Positions 11,726 to 25,959 are shown, counted from the stretch's first letter. The stretch: 64,000 nucleotides of DNA from Orobanche coerulescens (GCA_033398695.1 CM065801.1:50416358-50480357); one strand, 5' to 3'. Translations and numbers: made by a program. The notes: generated from the sequence alone by a model not told the origin.

Positions 11726-12510
11726 AAAAAAGTGGGAAGGATAAAAAAGACATTTTGGTCTTTTTTGTCAAGGGGGGAGTACCAAAAGAGCGGGGATTAG
11801 CATAGCCCTAAAAATACTTTTAAAATACTTTTGTTATTTTTTTGATAATTTTTCATATTAAGTTATATATTTATTCATGATTCAATATTGAAAAGAGAAC
11901 TATATATATTTATATACGGAGAAAGTATATCTTAAAAATTTATATTCATTGAACGAGGTATTTCATTGAAAACTATTAAAATTTATCACTAGATAGGTAA
12001 TTGTTTCACACTTTTTATAATTTATTATTTTATTTTTTCAATTTGACCATTGACTATAAATGACCTTTTAAATTATTAAGATAAAGAACTAATAAAAATT
12101 ATGTTAGAAAAATATTTGTAAAATTTATGACTGTATTTTATGAGATAATATATGGTCAATGCATAAGTTGAAAAACAAAAGAAGAATAATAAAAAAATAG
12201 AGGAATATATAGTAATAATGTATTCGAGAATCAACGGTTAAATTTGATTTTTCTATACAACTTGAGGTAATCAAATTTCATTCAAAGTGAACCGAAAGTT
12301 ACACCCGGGCCTGCAGGAAGGAAGAGAAAAAACAATGGGAGTTGGAGAATTCATTGAGAACAACGGGGGAACAAAGTAGCCCATTGGGCAATCCTACGGG
12401 CAACCAAAATTTTCCCCCTTCTAATATGGCTATAGTTGCCACAGTCAACATCTACAAGCTATGATGTACGAGTTCCTAAAAAATAAGTAGTATGCAGAAT
12501 TAGATACTTA
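10870..12510. other. AT-rich non-coding DNA
   Basis: Three near-repeats of 'GAAATGACAATTCAATAGGTAG' type occur at about 10950-11090. A small inverted repeat (CACCGC/GCGGTG) lies at about 11300-11314. A short frame at 12334-12379 reads for 15 codons and stops. No gene is recognised. Confidence 0.4.
11676..11725. repeat. Compound (AT)n(GT)n microsatellite
   Basis: About 14 AT units run into about 11 GT units. Confidence 0.9.
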
Positions 12511-13245
12511 CAGGGTATTGGTGCGGGTGCGATTCTCGTCGGATTCGCACCCGATACGTCACATGGTATTCGATTTTTTTTTTTTGATTTTTTTTAGTTA
12601 GGATTCGAGAATCCAAAAATGGGATACGGTAAGAATACGACATCTTTTTTTTTTTTGAGAATTTAATCAAGTCTTGAGGTCATATTGCAATTTCCCGCTG
12701 CTTGAATTAAATATATGAATAGACAATTTGACATCATTTGGATGTGGTGCTAAAAATCTTTGTACTTTTTTCCCCTTATAGTTAACTTTCTTTCATTTCT
12801 TTATTCATTTCTTTATTTTCTTATTTTTTATATTTTATTCTCCTAATTTCCTACAGCTTTGAGGTGAGGTGCATGAATATTCTTACTATATTATTTATTT
12901 TTTTGACCCAATTTAATTTCTTTCCTTTTTGTTTAGTAAGATTTTAATAAAAATAATAAGTGCGTGTTTGCTTCAAAAATCTTTATTTTACCTACAAAAA
13001 TAGCAAACACCGAATATTTTGATAATTAAGCACAATTAGTCAAATTAGTGTAAAAATATGCATCAAATTTTATAAAAATAATATAAATATGCATATGAAT
13101 TTTACACAATTTACTAATTAGATAAATACTATATATATATATATTACATATATAAATAAATAGACGTATCCTTACCGATCGTATCCCACACTTGTATCGT
13201 ATCGCTCCTGCACCCATGCACCCGCACCCTTGCAACATAATCTAC
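12511..13245. mobile_element. Possible non-autonomous DNA transposon with GGTGCGGGTGC inverted ends
   Basis: The left end (about 12511-12560) carries GGTATTGGTGCGGGTGCG. The right end (about 13195-13240) carries the inverted GCACCCATGCACCCGCACCC. The core is AT-rich and has no coding capacity. No matching target-site duplication was found, so borders and superfamily are uncertain. Confidence 0.4.
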
Positions 13246-13259
13246 AAAAAAAAGAAATA

Positions 13260-13573
13260 ATGTAGGAAATAACAACACCACCAGGGCAGCTTGGTTCGAC
13301 ATGAACAAGGTTCCGAATCAGCTGCAAGGAATCTGAGAAAAAAAATTAAATGGAGAACCCCTCTTCTCGGGCGAACCGGAGACCATAACGCAAAGCGAGT
13401 GCCTCAGCCGAAAAAGGATTGAAAGAACCATAAATTCGAGAACCAAAAGCAGCCACCACACAACTTTGATCGCTATAAATCCACCCCCAATACCAATCCA
13501 AGACTCTCTAACCACTGCGTAGCAGAAAAGAGAAAAACCATTATGACAACTTTGAACCCCTTTCCAGCACAAG
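13260..13573 (-). pseudogene. RNase H (RVT_3-like) part of a non-LTR element, 3' piece
   Basis: Read on the minus strand, one frame gives VVAAFGSRIYGSF followed by FSAEALALRYGLRFA. This is the plant non-LTR RNase H pattern around the catalytic Glu (AEALALR). Frameshifts separate it from the upstream part. It is the continuation of the piece at 38230-38600, moved 24.6 kb away by the LTR element inserted at 13579-38224. The two halves share the duplicated ATATA. Confidence 0.6.
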
Positions 13574-13578
13574 ATATA
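13574..13578. repeat. Target-site duplication ATATA (left copy)
   Basis: Five bases directly outside the LTR at 13579. They match 38225-38229 directly outside the other LTR. Confidence 0.85.
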
Positions 13579-14725
13579 TGTTGCTACCCAAAATATTATC
13601 CGGAGATAGATATTGCTGGAATGGATGAGATAGCAAACAAATGCAAGAGCACTTCCGAGAGAAAGATAAATAACACAAGATTTGCCGGGGTTGTTAGTCC
13701 CGGGCTTGAGTGCTCTCGCGAGATATTATTAATACTAATATTCGGGGATACAAGTACTAATGTAAGAATACAATTACAATGAGTGTAAAGATTCTTGTTA
13801 TCTTAGCTAGTGAGCGTGTAGATTGCCGGAAGAACCAGATTTGATGCTCTGTGAGTTCTTGTAACAAAGGAGATGAACAGTCGCGGCGGCGAGAGATCGA
13901 CCGTCTCTCACGGCGAGTATTTAGCTGGATGCTTGGGCTCCGGGGCTTATGAATCCCTTGGAATCGGTCTAGTGGAGACTTGCTGCTTCTGCCGATCGTG
14001 TTCTGGACGAGAGATTCGGAGAGAGAAGTCCTGAGATGGATTCCGGTGAGAAAGCCGGGAGCTTGGTGATATGTGTGTTCTACTGTATTTCTGTTGTGGG
14101 AGAAATGAATTCTGAACGTAAGTCAAATGAATTCGGAACCTTTTTCCAGTAGGAGGAGGTTCTCTATTTATAGGGCTTGGATACGCGGGGCGATCGCCTT
14201 TTCTGCATTATAATAATCGGGCGATCGTCTTTTAGCACATGGGCCTGTCCCCTCAAAGTCTGCAGGAGTTCTTTGGCGATCAACTATGCGGTCCAATGGG
14301 GAGCTTACACGCGTCTGAGTTCGCCACGGGTGGTCCCACGACAACTTTCGCGCGCATCTTTGGTAGGTGAGGTAGGTGACAGTGTGGTCAAAGGTCTTGT
14401 GTCAAAGAAAAGATCTTATCTGCTAGCGAAGATCTTGTCAGCGCCTTTGGTGGATCTGCACGTGGGTGCTTTTCTGAGATCCAGTCCTTGATGACTTTGA
14501 CGGGCGATCGTCTCTGCTCGGGGCGTAGGTCGATTGCCCTTATCCGCTCACTAGAGTAGATCGCCAGCTGCCAAAGGGCGATCGCCTTGGAAGTCGATCG
14601 CTAGGTACCTGATGGTGGTCTGATATCTTCGACTTGGCGAGCTAGCCATAGTTTGACTGATGTTGACTTGGTCGCTCGGCCTTATAGTCGATCGCCTGTC
14701 GGGATGAATAAATCGTGACACAACA
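13579..14725 (-). repeat. 3' LTR of the gag-only gypsy element
   Basis: 1147 bp, TGTTGC...ACAACA, closely matching 37080-38224. The element runs on the minus strand: directly inside (14726 on) the minus strand reads a G-rich polypurine tract, GAGCTGGGGGGCAAT. Several GCGATCGC/GCGATCGT motifs occur. On the minus strand the TATA (CTATAAATAG, at about 14162-14172) lies just downstream of two of them. Confidence 0.9.
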
Positions 14726-15099
14726 ATTGCCCCCCAGCTCGCTCATACGTTGGAAACGTGGGGTGAGGTGGCTCTCTTGGCGATCGCTGAACTTTTGGCG
14801 AGCGACTTCGTGTTATATTGAACTGGCGATCGTCTTTGGTGATATATCCACAGGCTCGGACGACACAGTTGGCCGAATCACGGGAAAAAACAATGGGTGT
14901 GGAAAAGTCTCCGCGCACGTGCCGGGTTTCTATTGGAGGATGCCAACGGTCATTAATGATTCCTCGGCTGACGCGTCCTCGAAAAGACGCGTACGCGGGT
15001 CTCGAGGGGGTCAATTAATGCGTCGCTTGAGATCCGACCCCTGAGGTTTTCCCTTATTGCAAACCGGTCCCTGCCTTCTCCTATAAAAGGGGCGCGGTG

Positions 15100-15231
15100 C
15101 TGCAGTTTCACTCACACGTACTTATTGGAGGAAGGACTTGCTGCCGAATTTTCTGAAGATCTTAGTGCCGATCGTCGTTCGATTTCACTTTTGGGTAAGA
15201 AAAATCCTTTTCCCCTTATCTGTTTCTGAGA
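15100..15231 (+). promoter_or_regulatory. Putative promoter of the antisense gene inside the gypsy element
   Basis: A TATA-like CTATAAAAGG at about 15081-15090 lies 140-150 bp upstream of the ATG at 15232, with a short leader between. It faces right, opposite to the LTR promoter. Confidence 0.5.
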
Positions 15232-16578
15232 ATGGCCGGAACCTCATCATCATTTGGAGCGGGAACTAGTTCTGCCGCCGGGACATCGACTGTCCGGGGA
15301 GAAACTTCTTCCGTCTTCCACCTGGAGACGGCGGCTGAAGCTATTTGGGCCGGAATCGACCCGGCTGAAGTCGAGGCTTTATTCAATGAGGCCGATGTTG
15401 CTAAGGAGTCGGCTGCTGAAGAGAGACGATCGCAGATCGAGAGAGATCTGGCGATCAGGGCTTACTGGGAGCAACATAGCGCGTTCGGTCGGGCCTATAG
15501 GGCCTTTGCTGAAATAATGGAGAGGTTAGCCGGTCCTACTCCGAGATTCGATTTCCGGGGATACTCGGTCGCCTATCCCTATGTGCTTCCCAAACGGTCG
15601 CAGTACCGTGCTGCGCAGCGATCGTTGTGGTCGCTCGGCCAAATACGGAGTTCGACGACCAGGAGAGATCTGGCCGTCTGGAGGACAAGATTCCATGTTC
15701 CTTCAGATGTGGACATGTTCGCGCCGGCGGAGAATGAACGAGCCGACCAGCCTCCGATGGGTATGGTCGCCGTGAATGAGGCGATTATGGAGGTCGGGCT
15801 GCGCTTCCCTTTATCCTTTGCTGTCTCCCATATGTTGGCCGCTTGGAATGTGGCGCCACTTCAGCTGACGCCGAACGCCTGGCTCCAAATTATCTGCACC
15901 CTCACCCTTTTCGGCGGTCACCGCCTGTATCGCCTCCCATCGCCGTTGGAGATGAATCATTTGTTTAAACTGACGGCTCATAAAGGGTTAGTCGGCGGTT
16001 ACCATATTCAAGGCCGATCTATTCATGGAGTCCCGAATAAGATGCGGGGCGATCAGACGAAATGGTTCTGGGTCGCCGGCAAGTGGAGAGCTTCGGCGAG
16101 CGACAATCCTACGGGCGAGCTAGAGATCCCCACTGAATTTCGGGAGAGGAATCCCGGTAAGGGTTTAGACCCTCCCTTCGTTTGGATGCGTTTTGGACTG
16201 ATCTAATTTGATTTCGGTTTTGCAGGTTTTCACATTCCGGCGATCGAGGAGCTGCCTTTTGACTTTCTCGTTGTCTGGGAGCGGATAAGGAGCTTGTCGG
16301 ACGACGACCTTGACGCCACTCGGATCAATAAGGAGAGTCGTTGGTTGTCGGCTCGACTATTCCGTTTCCCGAGACATCTCGCGGTGCCAGGTATGAGTTT
16401 CTGCGACCTTCACTTACTAGACGATCGCCTTATTTTGAGGACAGTATCTGATTGTTGATCGATCGTCTTAACTGCAGAGGTTCGCTTTCCTCGCTTTTTG
16501 GAGCCTCCGACGGAGATCGCCATGTCGAACCCAGGAGTCCTAGGCCGTCTTCGCCATAATAGGTCGACTCGGGTCCCA

Positions 16579-16583
16579 CCCGT
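16579..16583. repeat. Target-site duplication CCCGT of E2 (left copy)
   Basis: Matches 32892-32896. Removing the insertion plus one copy restores the reading frame of the antisense gene. Confidence 0.95.
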
Positions 16584-17033
16584 TGTAACACCCCCAATCC
16601 ACTCAGGGATATTACACGCCGTAGACCCTCTCCTCGAAGATCTACCAGGCTGGTAACAACATTTAACATCTCGACAATGCCTTCAGGGCTAAATAACTCA
16701 GTAGACCGATTTGGTCTTTTAATAAAAATATACAACTCAATTACAACATATACCCACACAGGGGTCAAAATACAATAAACTCCCGTACCACGGGGAAAAG
16801 ATACTGCAGCGGAAAAGAAAATATAACTAGACCAGTACGACATCAACGGATTCTCGTGTGATTAGTATCGTTCATCTTTCATCATCCTTCGTGCCGACCC
16901 TGTGTTATGCTCCAAAACCTGAATGCAAAAATAGACATCCACCCCCCGAATACTCGGGGGTTAGCAAAACTCCACTGTTTTGCTAGTGCAAATACAAAGT
17001 GCAAATACGAGCCATACAATTCACATTCCACGA

Positions 17034-17038
17034 ATAAC
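17034..17038. repeat. Target-site duplication ATAAC of E1 (left copy)
   Basis: Matches 25405-25409. The uninterrupted LTR copy near 30680 shows the empty-site sequence, confirming the duplication. Confidence 0.95.
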
Positions 17039-18069
17039 TGTAACACCCCCAAACCCTTCGGGAATATTACAGCGCCGCAGACCCCCTCCGTGAGGATCTA
17101 CCAGGCTAAATACAGAAAACACATTAACACTATACATGCCGACATGGCTAACAAACGAACCATTAGACCGATTTGGTCTTTTACCACAACATACACATCG
17201 AACATACATTACTCTTTCTCGTAACTCATACCCACGCAGGGGTTAACATAAATCAACAATCCCGCATAGGGGAAAGTAAACACAACGGAAAGACAAAACA
17301 AAACATCACCAAATATTCAACACCGGTCTTCATGTGATTAGTATCGCCGTCTTCCATCATCCTTCGTAACGATCCTGTGAATTGCTCCCCAAAGAACTTG
17401 CAAATACAGGGCCTTGTCTGAGACATCCACCCCGAATACTCGGGAGTTAGCAAAACCCCTTGTTTTGCTAGTGCAAGTATAAATACAAAGACAGCCATAC
17501 AAATCATACTCCAAGAACATAGAAATCATGAATATACTTCCCGAGATAATTCACTTGATCAAAACAATTTAGATTACGAAAGATAAGAATAAAACCATTT
17601 TACAACTTACAAAACATTTTACGATCTCGGGAGTTTTTGAAAACGTTTGGGATTTAAGAATTTTCAAGCCTTTCAAATGCTTAGGGACATAGCCCAACAA
17701 TCGTTTATTTCAAAATACAAGTCCGATAGCGGATAACGGGGCCCACGACCCAATTATAACATTCCAATCACAACACAGGGTCCACGACCCAAATCATCCA
17801 CATCACATACTGCAAGAATACCCGGTGGAAATTACACCGTATCAACATTACCATGACAACGGTCTCACTCATCATACCACAGAGCTACAATGCACAGAGC
17901 AACCACATGACTCACGTACCCATACCAAATTATCACAACCAAGAGACAATTCATTCACAACACATTTATTAGTGCCATTCCCGGTAAGTACGATACCATT
18001 TGAACCGCCATTCTAATCGGCGAAATATGCGCCAAAGATCACGGTTCTCAACAAAACACTTCAAAGTTA

Positions 18070-18205
18070 ACCTTGGTACGAGACTCACGGCCACCGTACC
18101 CGCAGAGCCCGTCGGACATCCACTGGGTGGTTAACCATAGTTCGCGATACGAAACTCACGGCAACGTATCCTAGAGGCCTCGTCGGACCGTCACTAGGTG
18201 AACAT
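18070..18205 (-). repeat. Mid-LTR tandem duplication, E1 3' LTR
   Basis: Two imperfect units of about 68 bp, both with TACGA-ACTCACGGC and GTCGGAC segments. The same pair is in the other LTR at about 23390-23522. Confidence 0.7.
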
Positions 18206-19284
18206 ACACATATCATCCACAACGCCACGGGAAGCCATAATTCGAATACTAGAATATGCATACAAATGTTAGGTACTTCGCTAGAATGGCCACTATAGTC
18301 GACGACACTCACAACTAATGTCACACAACCACAAGCAAATACCAATACCAAACAACACCAAGTGTCACAATCTCCTCACGAAGGAATAACAACCAATATC
18401 GCACACATTACGTTCTTACCGAACAAGTACACATAACATTACGTAATCCCGAAAGGATTACGGTCTATTAAACTCACTCAAAGTGATCGTAGCATCTTTC
18501 AACATACAAAACCAACACATATATTCCGAGAACACATATATTCACGAATTACAAGAATTATTGTTGAAAGACAACATTTATCGAGAACATACCGATCCCT
18601 TTACGTTCATTAAACATTGGATTTCGCATAAAATCATTTATCAATAATTATGCCTACGAAACATGAAATGTATGGACAAGATACTTGCCTCAAAATCGAT
18701 GCGCAAGTATTCCACGGACACGGCTCAATGGAAAGCTTCAAACGCCCAATGCTATCGAAGCGGAAGACGGCGGCGAGCGAAAGGGTTCAACGCGGTTTCT
18801 TCGCAAGAAACACGACCCTAACATCATACAATCAATAAATCATCGACCATACGAGGAAGAATAATCGTAGAACGCCCGAAAACCCCTCTAAGACATTTCT
18901 GGACACCTTCAAGGCGTCGGTCAAGAACTCAACTCAAACAACGAATCGATACGATCCAACCATGGAATAACAAGGAAATGATATAATACATCTAAATAAT
19001 CATCAATCCATCAACAAAAGCGGAAAGAATCGGACAAAACCCCAAAATCCCCAATTATCCAAAAAGGTAGGGTTAAAGGAATTCTTACCTCTTGATGAAT
19101 CAAGCATTCAAATCCAAAACCACGGGTTAGATCCAATCCGAGCCACCCGATCGAAAAGGAATGAAGAAATTTACACAAGTAAGTGATAGATGGAGGAACT
19201 CTCCCTCTCAAGTCTCTCTCTCGCGCACGGTTGAAGAAGGGGAGGAAATGAGCGATTTCTGTTGAAACAACACATTTATAGTGT

Positions 19285-19400
19285 AACACAGCGGGACCTA
19301 TCGGCCGACCTATCGGCCGATAGGCCCAACCGATACCCTATACAAATGCCGCGGTAGAGTCTATCGGCCCTCCCTATCGGCCGAAAGGCTCTGGGCAGTG
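19285..19400 (-). repeat. Palindrome array in the E1 3' LTR, CTATCGGCCGATAG type
   Basis: Four CTATCGGCC units occur, one as the complete CTATCGGCCGATAG palindrome at about 19310-19323. On the minus strand the TATA-like CTATAAATG lies just downstream, at about 19273-19282. The corresponding slot of the other LTR (about 24612-24730) keeps only eroded copies. Confidence 0.75.
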
Positions 19401-20067
19401 CCGACAGTGTGATCTTTCACTAAAACGACCATAACTCTCGTCCAGGACTCAGATTGACTCACCGTTTGAACCATTGGAAAGCTAACTCGATGTTCTATAA
19501 TATTGCAAGATTTATAATTTTTGGAGTTACCAAAAATTAATGGTGATCTAACAAAGACGAACTCATACCTAGAAAAGCCGTTTAGAAATCCTAATTCAAC
19601 AAAACGACACGAAACCCAACGAATACGAACGAAGATACGGTTACGAAGTACTCACAAAGACGAATCTAAGAGCTAGTAGGACACACGATTCCGACCACCC
19701 GAAGGCTCGAAATTCGACAACGGAAGGTAATTACCCCAAACTTTGGGAAATTACGAAAATGGCCCAAAGGCGAAAATCACGATACGTGATCGAATAACCA
19801 AACCGAAGTTCACAACACGTCCAACAAAGATAAACGGACTTGCGGGAAACTCGAAACAACGATTTCGGATGAGATTCGCAAGAATCGAACTCAAGTGCGG
19901 AAAAGTCGCTAAAAGCACGAACTCAACGAAACGACACGAAACGAACTCGGATGTCAAAAGTGTAGAATTAATCATTCTCGAGAATGGCGAAGCGGTCATG
20001 AGCGAGTCGTCAAAACGGACTCCGACCGAAAAAAGAAATTAGGAAATCGAAAATTGCGGATATTACA

Positions 20068-22352
20068 TTCTACCCTCCTTAAAAGAAGTTTCGTCCGAAA
20101 CTTAAAACAAGTAGGGAGAAGAAATATTCCGCCAGGAAAAACTCAACGAGACACACAAGAATGCGTAACTAACGCCCAACGGCGAAATGTTACAAACAAC
20201 GCAAAGGAACATACGGCGTGAAAACACGCTCCACGGCGACTAACACAACGTCGCTGTTAGGGATATAATAAAACCGACAAGTGACAAGCGTCATCAAACG
20301 GATACTATAGTCAAGTCAATTATCCGATAATCACAAAACACAACGAACGAAAATCAACATGATTGACCAACCCAACGGTACCTCAATCAAAACGCGAGTC
20401 AACCGCTGAACAAACACGGAATCCCATCGCCTAAGGGATGGAAGATTGAAAACGAAACTAATTTCCCGAACTAAAGGGAATTACGAAGGAGCCTGAACGT
20501 TCGCCAATCACGGAACGAGAACAAAACCGATCAAACAAACGATCGAGACAACAAAAATCGAAGAATCATGTTCGAATCACGAAGAACAATAAAGTTCAAC
20601 AATAACTCCCAGGATGATCTGGTGAGAACTACAAGACATGCATTCCCATAAGATCCACCGGAAAGGGAATAGCGATTGAAAAGTCACAACGACAAATAAG
20701 TTATCCCGAAATGATATCACACTCGTTCGATAAACAAAAACAAGGGCAGGACAAGCTCAGAAATGTCAACGAACATAAATGAGTCGACAAAGTAGAAAAT
20801 ACAGAAGTTCAGAATCCGATCCCTTCGAATAAAAGGACTAGTAGAACCAAAGGATGTTACTCCCGAACAAAGTTCACAAGAATCGAACCGAACTCGAAAA
20901 AAAATCACACCGATAACCAGATCGGCCTACAACAAGATCACAGCTCGTTCGGACGATGAAACTGAAATACCGAACAAGTTCATAAAGTACCAACGAACAT
21001 GAGCGAATCGATAGACTGGGGAAGAGAAAACACAGAAGTCAAAATAGTACGGGCATTACCTCCGACCTCGTCCACGAAATTCACAAAAACGGGAGCAAGG
21101 TAACAAGACATTAAACAATCGACGCATAACGGAACCATCACCGATGCACACGGTCATACCAAATCAAGCTCTAACAGCTCGCACATGCGCGACAACGCAG
21201 AAATTGCCATGAGGCGACAACATTCAATACCAACACTCCGCCTCTCACATGGGCTAGCACAACCAATGTGTGGAAAGCGTCTCAACGCTCACACCGCCAA
21301 TTCGGTCATACTCGGGAGAAAGTATCAAAAGGACAACGCGAACATCACACATACATACCCAGCCCTCAAACGGGAATGGATAGGTTTTAAAAACGAAAAC
21401 TTCATTTTGAAAATAATTTAGAAGAACACCGGTTGATCTTGAGTATCACCTTTCAAAAAAAAAATACAAACGTGAAACATCGTTATCGAGACATTGGAGA
21501 ACCATTTCGCATTTGATAAAAATGAAGACACTTTCTCTTAGTGAAAACTTTCAAATTATTCGACCCTCGGGTCTAAATAAAAGTGTTGAAAATATCTCAA
21601 AACATTTTGGTCCTCGAGGTAGAAAATTTTTGAAATACATTGTGGCATCTAGGATGTACCACAAGAAAATAACTCATTTGAAAAGTATGTCTCAAATTTA
21701 TTTTTCTAAGATACTCAAGGTTTTCAAAAAAAATCCGATAGGCCAGAATGCCCAAAACTCACACATACCGACGTTCACTAAAACAACTCCTAGCACACGC
21801 ATCAAAACGCTTAAAATCAAGACAATACAAGTCTTTAAACGAAAATAAACGATAAAATACCACATTCAGAACAAAACCGCTGATAAAATACCCTCCCGCA
21901 CTGGCTAGTGAACAAGTCGAACGTGTATAAGCACAAAGCTTCCACAAGAGACTTGTAAAACGTGCAAATCGATTCGAAAATCATCAACAACGGAGAAAAA
22001 CAACAATAAAAAGACATCACAAACGACGACACTCCTCGTATAAATCAAATACGAGAGTCGACTAAATACATATCGTGAAATCAAAATTCACATAAAATTC
22101 CACCACTTAACAAATAATCATAAAAATAGCTCGTGTCACACGAGGCACAACACAAAGAAGGGAGACTTACTTCCACAGGTCGCACGAAGATGATGGCCGC
22201 ACCTCGATACTAATCACGACCGACACCTCAGACGACGCGTCGCGACACATTTCGTCGGACAAAATCGACAAGACAAGACAAGACAAGACCCAACAACACA
22301 CAACCTCGACCCGGCACCCTAGGTTTCCGCAACCTAAGCTCGATACCATATT
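20068..22352 (-). other. Internal region of E1, non-coding
   Basis: 2285 bp of DNA homologous over most of its length to the internal regions of E2 (27616-30227) and E4 (53272-55768). Stop codons in all frames break it into short frames. A relic of a PPT plus LTR start lies near 21045-21075, as in E2 and E4. Confidence 0.8.
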
Positions 22353-25300
22353 CGTAACACCCCAAACCCTTCGGGAATATTACAGCGCCGCAGACCCCCT
22401 CCGTGAGGATCTACCAAAGCTAAATACAGAAAACACATTAACACTATACATGCCGACATGGCTAACAAACGAACCATTAGACCGATTTGGTCTTTTACCA
22501 CAACATACACATCGAACATACATTACTCTTTCTCGTAACTCATACCCACGCAGGGGTTAACATAAATCAACAATCCCGCATAGGAAAGTAAACACAACGG
22601 AAGGAAAAAACAAAACATCACCAAATATTCAACACCGGTCTTCATGTGATTAGTATCGCCGTCTTCCATCATCCTTCGTAACGATCCAGTGAATTGCTCC
22701 CCAGCAACCTGCAAATACCTGGACGCAATACAGACATCCACCCCCCGAATACTCGGGAGTTAGCAAAACCCCACTGTTTTGCTAGTGCAAGTATAAATAC
22801 AAAGACAGGCCATACAAATCATACTCCAAGAACATAGAAATCATGAATATACTTCCCGAGATAATTCACTTGATCAAAACAATTTAGATTACGAAAGATA
22901 AGAATAAAACCATTTTACAACTTACAAAACATTTTACGATCTCGGGAGTTTTTGAAAACGTTTGGGATTTAAGAATTTTCAAGCCTTTCGAAATGCTTAG
23001 GGACATAGCCCAACAATCGTTTATTTCAAAATACAAGTCCGATAGCGTATAACAGGCCCACGACCCAATTATAACATTCCAATCACAACACGAGGGTCCA
23101 CGACCCAAATCATCCACATCACATACTCGCAAGAATACCCGGTGGAAATTACACCGTATCCAACATTACCATGACAACAGTCTCACTCATCATACCACAG
23201 AGCTACAATGCACAGAGCAACCACATGACTCACGTACCCATACCAAATTATCACAACCAAGAGACAATTCATTCACAACACATTTATTAGTGCCATTCCG
23301 GCCAAATACGATACCATTTGAGCGCCATTCTAATCGGCGAAATATGCGCCAAAGATCACGGTTCTCAACAAAACACTTCAAAGTTAACCTTGGTACGAGA
23401 CTCACGGCCACCGTACCGCAGAGCCCCGTCGGACATCCACGGGTGGTTAACCATAGTTCGCGATACGAAACTCACGGCAACGTATCCCTAGAGGCCTCGT
23501 CGGACCGTCCCTAGGTGAACATACACATATCATCCACAACGCCACGGGAAGCCATAATTCGAATACTAGAATATGCATACAAATGTTAGGTACTTCGCTA
23601 GAATGGCCACTATAGTCGACGTACACTCACAACTAATGTCACACAACCACAAGCAAATACCAATACCAAACAACACCAAGTGTCACAATCTCCTCACGAA
23701 GGAATAACAACCAATATCGCACACATTACGTTCTTCCGAACAAGTACACATAACATTACGTAATCCTAGCAAAGGATTACGGTCTATTAAACTCACTCAA
23801 AGTGATCGTAGCATCTTTCAACATACAAAACCAACACATATATTCCGAGAACACATCTATTCACGAATTACAAGAATTATTGTTGAAAGACAACATTTAT
23901 CGAGAACATACCGATCCCTTTTACGTTCATTAAACATTGGATTTCGCATAAAATCATTTATCAATAATTATGCCTACGAAACATGAAATGTATGGACAAG
24001 ATACTTGCCTCAAAATCGGTACGCAAGTATTCGACGGACACGGCTCAGCGGAAAGCTTCAAACGCCCAATGCTATCGAAGCGGAAGACGGCGGCGAACGA
24101 AAGGGTTCAACGCGGTTTCTTCGCAAGAAACACGACCTAACATCATACAATCAATAAATCATCGACCATACGAGGAAGAATAATCGTAGAACGCCCGAAA
24201 ACCCCTCTAAGACATTTTACCGGACACCTTCAAGGCGTCGGTCAAGAACTCAACTCAAACAACGAATCGATACGATCCAACCATGGAATAACAAGGAAAT
24301 GATATAATACATCTAAATAATCATCAATCCATCAACAAAACGGAAAGAATCGGACAAAACCCCAAAATCCCCAATTATCCAAAAAGGTAGGGTTAAAGGA
24401 ATTCTTACCTCTTGATGAATCAAGCATTCAAATCCAAAACCACGGGTTAGATCCGCAATCCGAGCCACCCGATCGAAAAGGAATGAAGAAATTTACACAA
24501 GTAAGTGATAGATGGAGGAACTCTCCCTCTCAAGTCTCTCTCTCTCGCGCACGGTTGAAGAAGGGGAGGAAATGAACGATTTCTGTTGAAACAACACATT
24601 TATAGTGTAACACAACGGGACCTATCGGCCAGACTATCGGCCGAGAGGCCCAACCGAAACCCTATACGAAGGCCGGCCGAAGAGTCAAACGGCCCTCCCG
24701 AACGGCCGAAAGGCTCCAGGACGGTGCCCGACGGTGATCTTTCACTAAAAGCGACCATAACTCTCTCGTCAGGACTCAGATTGACTCACCGTTTGAACCA
24801 TTGGAAAGCTAACTCGATGTTCTATAATATTGCAAGATTTATAATTTTTGGAGTTACCAAAAATTAATGGTGATCTAACAAAGACGAACTCATACCTAGA
24901 AAAGCCGTTTAGAAATCCTAATTCAACAAAAGCGACACGAAACCCGAACACGAATACGAACCGAAGATACGGTTACGAAGTACTCACAAAGACGAATCTA
25001 AGAGCTAGTAGGACACACGATTCCGACCACCCGAAGGCTCGAAATTCGACAACGGAAGGTAATTACCCCAAACTTTGGGAAATTACGAAAATGGCCCAGG
25101 CGAAAATCACGATACGTGATCGAATAACCAAACCGAAGTTCACAACACGTCCAACAAAGATAAACGGACTTGCGGGAAACTCGAAACAACAGTTTCGGAT
25201 GAGATTCGCAAGAATCGAACTCAAGTGCGGAAAAGTCGCTAAAAAGCACAGAACTCAACGAAACGACACCGAAACGAACTCGGATGTCAAAAAGTGTAGA

Positions 25301-25959
25301 ATTAATCATTCTCAGAATGACGAAACGGTCATGAGCGAGTCGTCAAAACGGACTCCGACCGAAAAAAAAGAAATTACCGGAAATCGAAAATTGCGGATAT
25401 TACAATAACAATAACCAGGAATCCTCATAGATCCAAACGAAACGAAAAGTACTTCTCGAGGCAAGGGTTTGAGAAAACCTTTAAAAATCGAAATACCATA
25501 AATCAATGGAAATAATTTATAAGACGGTTTAGAATGCCATCGAGAGTTTTAATAGAAAACCATTTAGGATTATCAAATCCTACTTTTCAAAATCCACAAG
25601 ACAAAAGGGGTTGCCGCCCCAAATCTTTACTTTCCGAAAAATGACATTTACCAACCCGTTGGGATTTTAGCCCCAAATCCATAAAATGACTTTTACAAAA
25701 CCATTGAGATTTTAGCCCCAAATCTCATCAACTCACAGTACACAAGAACGACCACAAGGTTCGTCTCCCAACATCAAAATCCACAAATAAAGGATTTAAA
25801 ACAAACAACAAAATACTCTTGTGCCATCCTAGCCAAGTAAGCCAAACGAACAACTTACCTCTTACACACTTAGTCGATGCATGCAATCATGAAAACCATT
25901 CAAAAGCGCTCATTTCCGGAAATGCCATAAATAAGTCACATTTTTAAAATTCACCACAA

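Larger units (their letters stand above)
17039..25404 (-). mobile_element. E1: non-coding large-LTR retrotransposon nested in the LTR of E2
   Basis: Minus orientation. The 3' LTR is 17039-20067 (3029 bp), the internal region 20068-22352 (2285 bp) and the 5' LTR 22353-25404 (3052 bp). The 5' LTR's last two bases are mutated (CG where the other copy has TG on the + strand). The PBS is decayed (GATACCATATTC context). The PPT matches E2. No coding frame of any length is present. The LTR middle differs from E2 and E4, so it is a separate subfamily sharing LTR ends and internal DNA. Confidence 0.92.

Noticed and set aside
13543..13782. Small plus-strand gene across the gypsy LTR border, with a copy at 36984-37283
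   Set aside because: Duplicated only because it lies in the LTR. The frame crosses the LTR start and differs upstream.
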